Position numbers and translations under genes: made by a program
Assembly: GCA_021776795.1 (NCBI GenBank)
Contig: JAJFFC010000012.1
Location: 300,724-364,723 of the forward strand
Source of the DNA: Planctomycetota bacterium
GTDB lineage: Bacteria; Planctomycetota; UBA1135
Reading direction: 5' to 3'
Length of the DNA stretch: 64,000 bases
The notes under the pieces: generated by a model
Database searches by the model: none
Told to the model about the DNA's origin: nothing
What the model saw: the letters and a program-made list of their open reading frames with translations, nothing else
Shown here: positions 41,405 through 49,636 of the stretch, piece after piece
Layout of the letters: each line of letters begins with the position of its first letter
Numbering within the stretch: the stretch's first letter is position 1

Positions 41405-44212
41405 TTAGCGAAGCAGGAGCCACTTGAAGGATTCGGAGATGCGCTTGCCAGCAACACCCTCACCCAAGGTGGGGTCTTGCTTCTGCAGGCTTTCGATCAT
41501 CCGCTTGTGCTTGCCAGCTTCCGCGGGGTCGGTTTTGCCGAGTTGGTAATACACGTAGGCTTGGCTCAATTTGGCTTCCCACCATGGAGCGTAATAGAAG
41601 GGATTCTTGCCTTCTTGCTCGGCTTCGTATTTGCCTAGTTGCACCAAGTCACTAGCCATCTGTTTAGCCAATTCCAGGGCCTCTAAAGTGCCTTCTCCAG
41701 GGACTTCCAGGACATTGCGGCCGTCCCATGCCAGGAAACCGGCCTTCACCTTGACCACCGCGATTTTCACGCGCAGGTTTTTCGGCTTTTGCTGGACCAA
41801 GGCTTCCACCACTGGGACGGCTTCCCCGACACGGCGCATGGCGAGCAGAGATTCCACAAAACCGATGCGCGCCGAGAAACGCGAGATGTCGGTCATGTCG
41901 CTGGCTTTCTCGAAGTCGTTGAGAATGCGCTGGTATAGCCCAGAGGCCACCTCGGGATGGTCCATCTCCATTTGCAAGTTGGCTTCGCCAAGCAAGTTTT
42001 GCCAGCGCGGGTTCGATGCAAAGGAGTTGTAGGCGTGCAGGTATTGAAGCTCGCGTTCCTTGGCAGCGAGGCGTGCTTCGAGGTCTTCGGCTTGATCCAC
42101 CGTCTTGGCCCAGGCCGAGTAGAGGTAGAAGGCACCAATCGAAATCCGCACATCGCTGGCGGGCACGGCAAGCATGGCCTGGTATTCGGCTTCGGCATCT
42201 TCGACCTTGCCCAAGTTCAGGAAGGCTTCGATGCGGTAGCGCATGGCGTCATCGGCGAGCGACTGCTGAGTGGGGTAGCGCTCGCGCAGGTTCTCGAAGG
42301 AACTGAGCACTAAGGGCCAGGAATTGGTGTCGCCAGCCTTGGCTTTGGCGCGATAGATACGCCCGACGTTGAAAGCCGCGAGCGGTTCACTATCGGCGCG
42401 AACTTTACGACTACGTGGATCCGACGGGGTGTTCTCCTCGGCGGTGATGTAGTTGTTTAGGTAATCGTTGTAGATACCCAGCGCCGTGTCGTAGGCACCT
42501 GGTTCAAAGGAACCGAGCTCGAAGTAAAGCGAACCGCGTTGGACCAGTGCTTTTTCATAGCTATCGGAGTTAGCGTCGATGGCTTCGTAGGCATCGATTG
42601 CCTTGCGAATGGCACGGGCGGCATCTTGGCCTTCCTTGCTATCTGCGGTTGGCTTCGGTCGCTTGTTGTAATAGGACTTGGCTAGGTTGTTGAGGCGTTT
42701 GGCCTCATTCATCTGTACATCGCCACCGCCAATGTCAAGGGCTGCAAGCATGTCGACGGCTTCCGTGTGCCAATCTTCAATCGCCCTATCGCTGGCGTTG
42801 GCCGAGAGGAAGCGAGCCGTAATCTTCTCCCACTGCACCGCGTTTTTGGCAGCGCTGTCTTCGTCGTCGGGGTAATCCTTGGCGCCCTGCTCGTGAGCTA
42901 GAGCAGCAAAGAGGTCGTAGCCGAGGTTGGACCAGCTGCGCGCCAACAAGTAGTAAGCGCGACCGCCATACTCACTGGCATCTGGGTTGCGCGAGAGGCG
43001 GGGGAGGATACGGCGGAAGTTCTCGACCGAGTCTTCGTAGCGCTTCTCGAAGAAAGCACCTTCAGCAGCATCGAACAAGGTGCTGATTTCAATCACCACA
43101 TCGTCGGGTGCGTTTTTAATCGCATTGCCCATGACGGCATTGGCCTTCAGGCGCAAGAAGGACTGCGGGTTGTTGTCCGCAACTTCCTTGGCAAGAGCAA
43201 GTGCTTGCGCAGATTCGCCGTTGTCGACCAACTGTGAGGCGACCTCGAGCTGAGCAAGGTAGCCATCGGAAGTAAGCTCGATGCGCTCCTTGTCGAGCCA
43301 GTCGAGGAACTGACCGTAAATTTGGTCGAAGCCAGCCTGATTGCCGGATTCGCGCAGCATGGCGAGCCAACCGGCGTAGGACTGTTGCACGACGCCTTCG
43401 AGAGCCTGGGCCAACTCGGGGTAATCCTTGACCTCTTCCGTGGCTAGGGCATCAATCGTATTGAAAATGACGTAGTCGTAGAAATCATTCGAAGATTCCC
43501 AATCCTGCAGCACGCGGTAGACATCGGCCGTGGCGTTATAGGCCAGCATGCTAGGGAGTAGGTTGGCCGAGATCGCGAACTCCTCGAGATACCCAAGTGC
43601 GCGGTTCGCGTACTGGTCGCGCTCCAATGAGTCGGCCGGGTAGTAGCCAGCCCAGTAGCGATAGACCATGGCGCGACTAAAGGTGGCCTGGTTAAAGGCG
43701 AGCGTGCCAGCCTCGCTCGTATCTAGAAGACCATTCAGGACCTTCAAGCCACTCTTGAAAATTTCTTCTGCAGTGGCGATGTAGGTGGTCTTCTCTTCCT
43801 CTGAGAGTTGGCCAGCTTCCAGCAGATTGGACAGCGTGCGGCCGTAGAGCTCCGTGAGCTGGCCGAGGTTCTGCTGTGCCGTGGAAACGTTGCGCGAGTT
43901 GCCCGAGCTCTCAAGGAACTCTGCATAAGCCACGCCAGCTTCGCCAAGAATGCCAAGGCGCTCTTTCTCGTCGACTGTACGGAAGGCCTTGAGCCTTAAG
44001 ATGTCGCAGCGGGCGAGCAGCAGCTCGGCACGATCATCGCTCGACTTGGCACGCGAAAGCGAGCGCTCGAGGAGCTTGTCCGACCAACGGCTGAGGCCGA
44101 ACTCTTGGGTGATGGCCCTAGCGGCCGTGGCGTCTTGTTGCGCAAGGGAGCGTCCGCCGTCTTGTGGCGGGAGCAAAAGCGCGAGGAGTATTGCGGTACT
44201 GGTAGCGTACAT
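41405..44212 (-). CDS. Large exported TPR-repeat protein
   Basis: The product has 935 residues. The N-terminus is a signal peptide (TAILLALLLPPQDGG). The whole mature chain is made of tetratricopeptide-like helix pairs, for example KTTYIATAEEIFKSGLKVLN, AAEGAFFEKRYEDSVENFRR, AYDTALGIYNDYLNNY and LNLGKVEDAEAEYQAML. No membrane anchor or catalytic motif is visible beyond the signal. It should be a periplasmic solenoid scaffold. ATG 44212 is preceded by GAGAAGG, an acceptable Shine-Dalgarno. A perfect 14-bp hairpin separates it from secretin 2, so it may head a distinct transcript that includes the next TPR gene and possibly exbB/exbD. Confidence 0.8.
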   Translation of the reverse strand: MYATSTAILLALLLPPQDGGRSLAQQDATAARAITQEFGLSRWSDKLLERSLSRAKSSDDRAELLLARCDILRLKAFRTVDEKERLGILGEAGVAYAEFLESSGNSRNVSTAQQNLGQLTELYGRTLSNLLEAGQLSEEEKTTYIATAEEIFKSGLKVLNGLLDTSEAGTLAFNQATFSRAMVYRYWAGYYPADSLERDQYANRALGYLEEFAISANLLPSMLAYNATADVYRVLQDWESSNDFYDYVIFNTIDALATEEVKDYPELAQALEGVVQQSYAGWLAMLRESGNQAGFDQIYGQFLDWLDKERIELTSDGYLAQLEVASQLVDNGESAQALALAKEVADNNPQSFLRLKANAVMGNAIKNAPDDVVIEISTLFDAAEGAFFEKRYEDSVENFRRILPRLSRNPDASEYGGRAYYLLARSWSNLGYDLFAALAHEQGAKDYPDDEDSAAKNAVQWEKITARFLSANASDRAIEDWHTEAVDMLAALDIGGGDVQMNEAKRLNNLAKSYYNKRPKPTADSKEGQDAARAIRKAIDAYEAIDANSDSYEKALVQRGSLYFELGSFEPGAYDTALGIYNDYLNNYITAEENTPSDPRSRKVRADSEPLAAFNVGRIYRAKAKAGDTNSWPLVLSSFENLRERYPTQQSLADDAMRYRIEAFLNLGKVEDAEAEYQAMLAVPASDVRISIGAFYLYSAWAKTVDQAEDLEARLAAKERELQYLHAYNSFASNPRWQNLLGEANLQMEMDHPEVASGLYQRILNDFEKASDMTDISRFSARIGFVESLLAMRRVGEAVPVVEALVQQKPKNLRVKIAVVKVKAGFLAWDGRNVLEVPGEGTLEALELAKQMASDLVQLGKYEAEQEGKNPFYYAPWWEAKLSQAYVYYQLGKTDPAEAGKHKRMIESLQKQDPTLGEGVAGKRISESFKWLLLR

Positions 44213-44256
44213 GCCTTCTCGTTCGGGAAGGAAAGGTGGGATGTCCCTGACTGAAG

Positions 44257-44287
44257 ACGGCCGGAGGCGTTAGACGCCTCCGGCCGT
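44257..44287 (-). terminator. Perfect 14-bp hairpin between secretin 2 and the large TPR gene
   Basis: 44257-44270 (ACGGCCGGAGGCGT) pairs with 44274-44287 around a 3-nt loop. On the minus strand it lies 10 nt after the secretin 2 stop and is followed by CTTCAGTC, a weak T-tract. It may attenuate reading into the TPR gene or protect the 3' end of the secretin mRNA. Confidence 0.65.
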
Positions 44288-44296
44288 TACCCAAGG

Positions 44297-46921
44297 CTAG
44301 AAGCCGGCGGGTAGGGGCGCTGGCTCGAACTCTTCCGGCAAGATGATGTTTGCCGTCAACAGAATCACGAGCTTCTGGTAGTTCTCGTAGGTGCCTTTGC
44401 GCGAGAAGAAGAAGGACAGAACTGGGATGCGGTTCAAGAACGGCACACCCGATTCGATTTCCTGCTCCTTGGCGATGCGCATGCCACCGAGTAGTAGCGT
44501 GCCACCATCCGGCACCAGCGCGCGGGTGCGGATCTTCTGCAGCTCCAACTCAGGCAGCATCAGCGTGACCGGAGAGCCGGTGCCGAGGGAGGTCTGCAAG
44601 GTTGGAATCGGGCGCAGTAGGTTGGCGACAGTGGGGCGTACGTCAATCCAGACGAAGCGACGGTCGGCCGTGACGACCGGACGCACATCGAGGTAAACGC
44701 CGTCGTTGGCGACGCGGACGATGGGGTCAGCGATTGCGGCGGACGAAGCAATCTCGACATCGAAGTCGGAGACGTAAGAGACCTGGTTGGCAACCACCAG
44801 GTTGGCGCGGGCTGTATTGAAGACCATCAGGCTTGGCTCAATCACGAGCTCAGAGCGCTTGGACTTCTTGACTGCGCGAAGAATGGCCTCGAGCTGTGTG
44901 TCGTCGAGCCAGGTGTACTGCAGCGACAGACCACCAGAGTTGGTGAGGTCGCCGTCGGCACCAAGAGCGGTGTCGTACAAGTTCTCGGTGCGGGCACCGA
45001 TGGTGACGTCGTCGGTCGCTTCGCGGAAAATCATGCCGCTGTCCTGGCCGGTTCCGATGGTGCCAGGGGCACCAGTGGAACCAAAGTCTTGACCGAAGTC
45101 GTTGAACACCAAGTCATCGCCCTTGCCTGCTTCGCCCGAGGTGGAGTCGTTGCCGAGACCACGGAAGTCGACGCCGACGTCCTGCAGGAAGGAGTCTTCG
45201 ACGCGCATGAAGCGCACCTTGATGTTGACCATGATGTTCGCCGGCACGCGCAAGTCTTCGAGCATCTGAGCGATCTCGGCTTGCACAGCAGGGGAGTGGT
45301 GCACGATCAGCGTGCCGTTCTCAATGTTGGCGGAGTGGGTTTCTCCGTCCCAGGAATCGGCTTCGATGGATTCCTGAATGATGGTCAGAAGCTCGTCCTC
45401 GGTGAGGATGGTGGCTTCGGTTTCCGGTAGCTCTTCGTCGTCGGCGTCGATGCCGCCGGACGGGGAGAGGTTGTACTCAGCCAGTGGGAAGTCTTTGACC
45501 GGACGCACGATGTCACGTACTTCGTACTGACGCGTGATGCTGTCGGTGTCGGCCTCTTCGGCGGTGACTACGTTGACCGCGCCGTGACGAATGACGAAGC
45601 GCACTTCGCCGCCAGTCAGGTCAGTCAGGATGGCCAAGATGCGGTCGACCGGAAGCGCCTCTTTCATGGAAAGGCGAATGGTCTTGGTGTCTTCGTCGAT
45701 GTCGTCACGCACGGCGCGCGAGATGACAAAGTTGACGTTGGTGTAGGTTGACAGGTTGGGGACGATCTCTTCGAGCAGAACGTCTTCGAAGTTCGGCTTG
45801 ATGCGGGTGGTGGCGAGAGTCTCGCGAATGCCCGCCTCAATCGGATCGATGTCTTCGATTTCCGCAGCACGGTCGAGCGGCTTGCGGTTACTGATCGCGG
45901 CCCAGTGGTCAGGGTCGATGTCAATCAACTTGGCCGGAGGCGCAGTGAGGTGACGCAACTCTTCAAAGGTGCGCTGCCACTCTTCGCGGAAGGCGGCGCC
46001 GGCGGTGCGTTGACGATTCTGGTGCCAAGCTTCGTTGGCGATGTCACGCAACTTGGTGGCCTCTTGATTGTCCGGGTCGATGCGTAGCAGACGATCCAAG
46101 GTTTGCACTGCTTCTCCCGGGAAGCCGTTGCGGAACTGCTGGTCGGCCTTGTCCAGGTGGGTGGCGACCAGGTTGTTGAAGTAGGCTTCGCGAGCTTGGA
46201 CAGCTGCTTGCGCTTCGGCTTCGGCTTCGGCAGCTTGCAAAGAACGCTGGCTGTCTTCGGCACTGTTGCGAGCAGCAATCGCTTGCTCCAGGCGCGACTC
46301 GACCAGGCTCAGGTCCAAGCTTCCAGAGGCGAGCTCTGGGCTGTAACGCAAGGCTTGCGTGGCAGCCGTGAACTTGGTGACCGCAGTGTCGAAGTCGCCT
46401 TCGCTCATGGCCCAATCGCCATCGCGAACCAGACCGTCGATGCGGGTGCGGTTTGCTGTGGCACGAGCTTGGGCGGCGCCAAGTACGTCTTCGGCAGAAT
46501 CGACATCCCAGCCTTCACCGGCACCGGCAGCTTGCGAACGCCGAGCACCATCACGAGCTTCGCGACTGCTCGGGTCCAGGCGCAGGGCATCGGCGTAGTA
46601 AGCGGCGGCGCCAACAAAGTCGCCACGCTCAAACGCGTTGTCGCCCATGTCGACGTAAGTCTTGGCCAGAACCTGTTGCTTTTGATTACGCGCTTCAATT
46701 TGCGCGGCAACACTGTTGGGATCCGTCGGCTCTTGATCGTAGGCCATGGAGTCGCCGGCAGGAGCCGGAGCCATGGTTTCCATCGGAGCGTCGCTACCTG
46801 CAGAGCTTGCAGCGAGCGGGACGGCGGGTTGGGTGTAGTCGCCATCTGTTGCATCGGCCTGCGTGGAGCAAGCAGCGAGCAGCAAGAAGGGGATCAACAG
46901 TGACTTCCTGTCGGGGCGCAT
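44297..46921 (-). CDS. Secretin 2: lipid-anchored outer-membrane secretin with TPR-like N-terminus
   Basis: The product has 874 residues from ATG 46921, chosen because it gives the lipoprotein signal FLLLAAC (Cys18). It has an Ala/Pro-rich linker, then TPR-like units (DMGDNAFERGDFVGAAAYYADALRLDP; DKADQQFRNGFPGEAVQTLDR). STN/N-type domains follow (TIRLSMKEALPVDRILAIL; THSANIENGTLIVHHSP) and a secretin core with MVNIKVRFMRVEDSFLQDVG, VPDGGTLLLGGMR near residue 800 and SGVPFLNRIPVLSFFF. The order, length and many positions match secretin 1, so they are paralogues. A sigma70-type promoter lies at 47064-47091, making this the first gene of the minus-strand run. Confidence 0.9.
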   Translation of the reverse strand: MRPDRKSLLIPFLLLAACSTQADATDGDYTQPAVPLAASSAGSDAPMETMAPAPAGDSMAYDQEPTDPNSVAAQIEARNQKQQVLAKTYVDMGDNAFERGDFVGAAAYYADALRLDPSSREARDGARRSQAAGAGEGWDVDSAEDVLGAAQARATANRTRIDGLVRDGDWAMSEGDFDTAVTKFTAATQALRYSPELASGSLDLSLVESRLEQAIAARNSAEDSQRSLQAAEAEAEAQAAVQAREAYFNNLVATHLDKADQQFRNGFPGEAVQTLDRLLRIDPDNQEATKLRDIANEAWHQNRQRTAGAAFREEWQRTFEELRHLTAPPAKLIDIDPDHWAAISNRKPLDRAAEIEDIDPIEAGIRETLATTRIKPNFEDVLLEEIVPNLSTYTNVNFVISRAVRDDIDEDTKTIRLSMKEALPVDRILAILTDLTGGEVRFVIRHGAVNVVTAEEADTDSITRQYEVRDIVRPVKDFPLAEYNLSPSGGIDADDEELPETEATILTEDELLTIIQESIEADSWDGETHSANIENGTLIVHHSPAVQAEIAQMLEDLRVPANIMVNIKVRFMRVEDSFLQDVGVDFRGLGNDSTSGEAGKGDDLVFNDFGQDFGSTGAPGTIGTGQDSGMIFREATDDVTIGARTENLYDTALGADGDLTNSGGLSLQYTWLDDTQLEAILRAVKKSKRSELVIEPSLMVFNTARANLVVANQVSYVSDFDVEIASSAAIADPIVRVANDGVYLDVRPVVTADRRFVWIDVRPTVANLLRPIPTLQTSLGTGSPVTLMLPELELQKIRTRALVPDGGTLLLGGMRIAKEQEIESGVPFLNRIPVLSFFFSRKGTYENYQKLVILLTANIILPEEFEPAPLPAGF

Positions 46922-47063
46922 CGAGTTCAATGGGAAGGAGGGCAGGCGGGACTTTCCCAGCAGGGACCTGCGGGGACGAAGGTGGCGATTGCCACAATCG
47001 GGGAACAACAGCCAGAGACCCTATCTCGCTCACGGGGCGAGCCGGGTCCCAGGTCGTCCTGAG

Positions 47064-47091
47064 ATTATGGCGACGCGCCGCGAGTCGTCAA
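47064..47091 (-). promoter_or_regulatory. Sigma70-type promoter for secretin 2
   Basis: On the minus strand TTGACG (47091-47086) and CATAAT (47069-47064) are 16 bp apart, each matching consensus at 5 of 6. Transcription from about 47057 gives a ~136-nt leader before the ATG at 46921. It is the best -35/-10 pair I found outside the mraZ promoter. Confidence 0.6.
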
Positions 47092-47154
47092 AGGTGTGTT
47101 TGTTAGGTGTTTTCTCGAAGGTGGTTTCCCATCTATCGAAAAAGACACCAGATT

Positions 47155-47856
47155 CTAGGAAGAAGTGGGTTTGGCGAGGCCCAAATGTCCCATGGCCAGC
47201 TGGATATCTGCCCAGCAGGCGGCCTTTTCTTCTGGGCGACGGAGCAAATAGGCCGGGTGGAAAGTGACCAAAACCGGCGGGCCGCCCTGGGGACGCGTGT
47301 GAAACTGGCCGCGAAGACGGCCCAAAGGGGCCTCAGAGGCCAAGAGAGCCTGAGCGGCGACGCGACCGAGGGCAAGAATCAGCTCGGGTTGGATGGCCAA
47401 AATTTGTGCCTCTAGATAGTGGGAACAAGCAGCGAGTTCCTCGGGCTGTGGGTCGCGATTCTGTGGCGGTCGGCACTTCACCATGTTGCCAATGAAGACT
47501 TCGCTGCGATCAAGGCCCATGCCAGAGTGCAAGATTTTCTCTAGAAGTTGGCCCGCCGCGCCCACGAAAGGGCGGCCACTGCGGTCCTCGTCGGCGCCGG
47601 GGCCCTCGCCGATGATCATCAGACGCGCCCGAGGGTTGCCCTCACCAGGAACCGTGTGTTGGCGTGCGGCAGCAAGGGGGCAGGCCTGGCACCCACGAAT
47701 TTCCTCGGCAATGGCCTCTAAACTTGAGTTTTGGGGCGTTTCTGCAGGTTTAGCGCTGATTTCGCCAGGGAACTCATGCACCCCGGCTTCGCGCATCTGC
47801 TGTAGTAGCAGGCGCGCCGCCAAGCGGGCAGCAGGCAGGTGGTCAGAGGCTCCCAT
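47155..47856 (-). CDS. udg: Family 4 uracil-DNA glycosylase (iron-sulfur)
   Basis: The product has 233 residues. It removes uracil from DNA. Motifs: IIGEGPGADEDRSGRPFVGAAGQLL (active-site loop with the family-4 GEGPG start and GRPFVG), FIGNMVKCRPPQNRDP (second motif and Fe-S Cys) and VTFHPAYLLRRPE (His loop). The Fe-S cluster cysteines are visible in CQACPLA, MVKCRPP and AACSHYL. ATG 47856 is chosen over a TTG nine codons upstream because AACAAT ends 6 nt before it, the same geometry as other putative leaderless genes. It is divergent from the small TM protein gene at 47969. Confidence 0.94.
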   Translation of the reverse strand: MGASDHLPAARLAARLLLQQMREAGVHEFPGEISAKPAETPQNSSLEAIAEEIRGCQACPLAAARQHTVPGEGNPRARLMIIGEGPGADEDRSGRPFVGAAGQLLEKILHSGMGLDRSEVFIGNMVKCRPPQNRDPQPEELAACSHYLEAQILAIQPELILALGRVAAQALLASEAPLGRLRGQFHTRPQGGPPVLVTFHPAYLLRRPEEKAACWADIQLAMGHLGLAKPTSS

Positions 47857-47862
47857 GGGTAG

Positions 47863-47868
47863 ATTGTT
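47863..47868 (-). promoter_or_regulatory. -10-like AACAAT exactly 6 nt before ATG 47856
   Basis: On the minus strand AACAAT (47868-47863) leaves 6 nt (CTACCC) before the uracil-DNA glycosylase ATG. The match to TATAAT is only 4 of 6, but the spacing equals that at the coaD, oppA, 20354 and 51016 starts. Confidence 0.3.
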
Positions 47869-47968
47869 GCCGACTCCGACCAAGGTGCAATCCTGGGCTG
47901 ATGCTCTGGGGATAAACCGGGCGATTGTGTTGCCCTGTTGAAATCCCTATCCTTGGCCTTGCATCCCC

Positions 47969-48508
47969 ATGCCTCCCCGCAAACGCCCATTACTCGACGT
48001 CTTACGTGAGAAAGAGCGCCGCCAGCAAGGTCGGCGCGAAGATGGCGTCGCCCCGCCGCCCGAAACTCACGGTGGCGCCGCATTATTTCTCCCCACCTGG
48101 TTTTGGCCTGCCCTAGGGGGCCTTTTATTGCTGGTTTTGGGTGTTTGGGGGCTCAGTAAGTGCTCCTTTGGTTCTGGCAACGGCGTAGCCGAGCAGGAAC
48201 AGGAGCGAAACGAGCCTACTCTCGACGAGGGCATGGCGGTGCTGGCCATCACCTATGATGTTTCGCAAGAAGCAAGAGCTAAGCAGGTTGGGCGTTCCCT
48301 CCGCGATGATTTCGGGTATCATGTGCGGCTCATGCGCAACACCGGACCAGACGGGAAGGAGTTGCGAGAGTTGTACGTGCATGGTTCTCTGGACCGTGAT
48401 CTCGATCTGGCAACCCTGCTGGCAGAGATTCAAGCGCTGAGCTTGCCCGGGCAGCCCAATGACAAGCCCTTCGCTGGCGCCAGCTTGCGCCTGCCTCCCG
48501 TAGAATAG
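47969..48508 (+). CDS. Single-pass membrane protein of unknown function
   Basis: The product has 179 residues: a very basic N-terminus (RKRPLLDVLREKERRQQGRRED), one membrane helix (~42-63, FWPALGGLLLLVLGVWGLS), an acidic linker, and a ~100-residue soluble domain (GMAVLAITYDVSQEARAKQV...YVHGSLDRDLDLATLLAEIQAL). The positive-inside rule puts the C-terminal domain outside the cytoplasm. The soluble part has the strand-helix pattern of a small alpha/beta domain somewhat like SPOR or a sporulation-type repeat, but I cannot assign a family. It is 18 nt upstream of the PVC small basic protein gene, so the two are likely co-transcribed. No Shine-Dalgarno sequence; the leader ends ATCCCC. Confidence 0.7.
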   Translation: MPPRKRPLLDVLREKERRQQGRREDGVAPPPETHGGAALFLPTWFWPALGGLLLLVLGVWGLSKCSFGSGNGVAEQEQERNEPTLDEGMAVLAITYDVSQEARAKQVGRSLRDDFGYHVRLMRNTGPDGKELRELYVHGSLDRDLDLATLLAEIQALSLPGQPNDKPFAGASLRLPPVE

Positions 48509-48526
48509 TCGCCGAACAGTAATCCC

Positions 48527-48784
48527 ATGTCGATTCATAAGTCCCTAAACCTTGGTGGAGGAGTGACCTCCACGCGATCCGTGTTCACGCGTCGTGAGCG
48601 CATTGAACGCCTCATGGAAGCCGGCGAATTTGCAGAAGGCGACGCTCCAGTGGGCTTGCCCAAAGTGCGCACCAACTTCAAGGTCATGACTCGTCGTCAG
48701 GCCAAGGCTATCGCTGCTGCGGAAGCCGAGAAGGAAGCCGCCGATGCCGCCGCCGCCGCCGCGGAGACTGAAGAAGAGTTCTAG
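48527..48784 (+). CDS. PVC-type small basic protein with an Ala/Glu-rich C-terminal extension
   Basis: The product has 85 residues. The first ~52 match the Chlamydia/Verrucomicrobia-type small basic protein family (I recall it as TIGR04137) by the pattern MSIH-SL, then R-S-V-F-T-R-R-E-R-I-E-R-L, a Gly, E-G-D, and GLPKVR. The family is thought to be ribosome-associated, but its function is not established. The remaining ~33 residues form an unusual Ala/Glu-rich helix (KEAADAAAAAAETEEEF) that I do not recall in the family. TAGAAT at 48501-48506 lies 20 nt upstream. A terminator follows at 48819. It is a strong marker of PVC origin. Confidence 0.8.
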   Translation: MSIHKSLNLGGGVTSTRSVFTRRERIERLMEAGEFAEGDAPVGLPKVRTNFKVMTRRQAKAIAAAEAEKEAADAAAAAAETEEEF

Positions 48785-48818
48785 GAACTTTTCTCCGCTT
48801 CGCGCGCAGACTCCACCC

Positions 48819-48860
48819 GACGCCCCTGGTGCGCTTAGTCGCCCAGGGGCGTCCTTGCTT
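48819..48860 (+). terminator. Terminator after the small basic protein gene
   Basis: A perfect 11-bp stem (GACGCCCCTGG at 48819-48829 with 48843-48853) has a 13-nt loop and is followed by CTTGCTT. It lies just before the queE start (48863), so it separates queE from upstream transcription; queE would then need a promoter within or very near this structure. Confidence 0.7.
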
Positions 48861-48862
48861 CG

Positions 48863-49636
48863 ATGGCCGAACTCCTTTCTGCTCCTACCGTCACCGTTGC
48901 GGTCGACGAGATTTTCTTCTCCCTTCAGGGAGAGGGCTTGGAGCTTGGTCGCCCGCACTTGTTTTTACGCTTAGGCGGATGCCCATTGCGCTGTGATTAC
49001 TGCGACACGCCGCGATCGTGGAAAGCGCAAGCGCAAGCCGAGATTCATGGACGTGAAGACACGCGCCATATCGATAATCCTGTTTCCAGTTCCTCTCTGC
49101 AACAGATGTTGCAAGAGGTGCTTGCAGAGCACGGAGCGAGTGCGCACAACACCATGCTGTCCGTGACTGGCGGCGAGCCGTTACTGCACACGGAGTTTCT
49201 GCAACGGTGGTTGCCGCATTGGCCAGGGCGGGTCTTGCTGGAGACAGCAGGCATTTATGCCCAACGCCTGGCGACTTTATTGCCCGAAATCGACCTCCTT
49301 TCCTTGGATTGGAAGCTTCCGAGCAATCTGACGCAAGGCCAGCATTTGACCGAAGCTGAGGCCTGTTTGCGTGCTGCAGTTGCCTCCAATACGCCGACGC
49401 AACTGAAGATCGTTGTGGAGGAATCCACCTCCGATGTGGCACTCGAACAGGCCTTGCGCAGTGCTGCGGCAACCGCGCCAGGAACCACGGTGCTGTTACA
49501 GCCCGTGACCCTCATCCCAGGAGGACCGCGACCGCCAGCGGCTGAGCGTTTGCTCGATTGGGTTTTGGCATATCAAAAGCTTCCATTAGATATGCGCGTG
49601 ATGCCGCAAATGCATCCTCTTTTAGGCCTGCGATGA
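48863..49636 (+). CDS. queE: 7-carboxy-7-deazaguanine synthase (radical SAM)
   Basis: The product has 257 residues. It converts carboxy-tetrahydropterin to 7-carboxy-7-deazaguanine in queuosine/7-deazapurine synthesis. Motifs: FFSLQGEGLELGRPHLFLRLGGCPLRCDYCDTP, with FxSxQGEG and the CxxxCxxC cluster that binds the 4Fe-4S/SAM, and SVTGGEPLL. The C-terminal part LDWVLAYQKLPLDMRVMPQMHPLLG matches the QueE ending. No other queuosine genes are adjacent. The stop overlaps the der start (ATGA at 49633). Confidence 0.92.
   Translation: MAELLSAPTVTVAVDEIFFSLQGEGLELGRPHLFLRLGGCPLRCDYCDTPRSWKAQAQAEIHGREDTRHIDNPVSSSSLQQMLQEVLAEHGASAHNTMLSVTGGEPLLHTEFLQRWLPHWPGRVLLETAGIYAQRLATLLPEIDLLSLDWKLPSNLTQGQHLTEAEACLRAAVASNTPTQLKIVVEESTSDVALEQALRSAAATAPGTTVLLQPVTLIPGGPRPPAAERLLDWVLAYQKLPLDMRVMPQMHPLLGLR

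Noticed and set aside
46103..46903. A 266-codon plus-strand frame
   Set aside because: Antisense to secretin 2's TPR region; no motif or plausible start signal.
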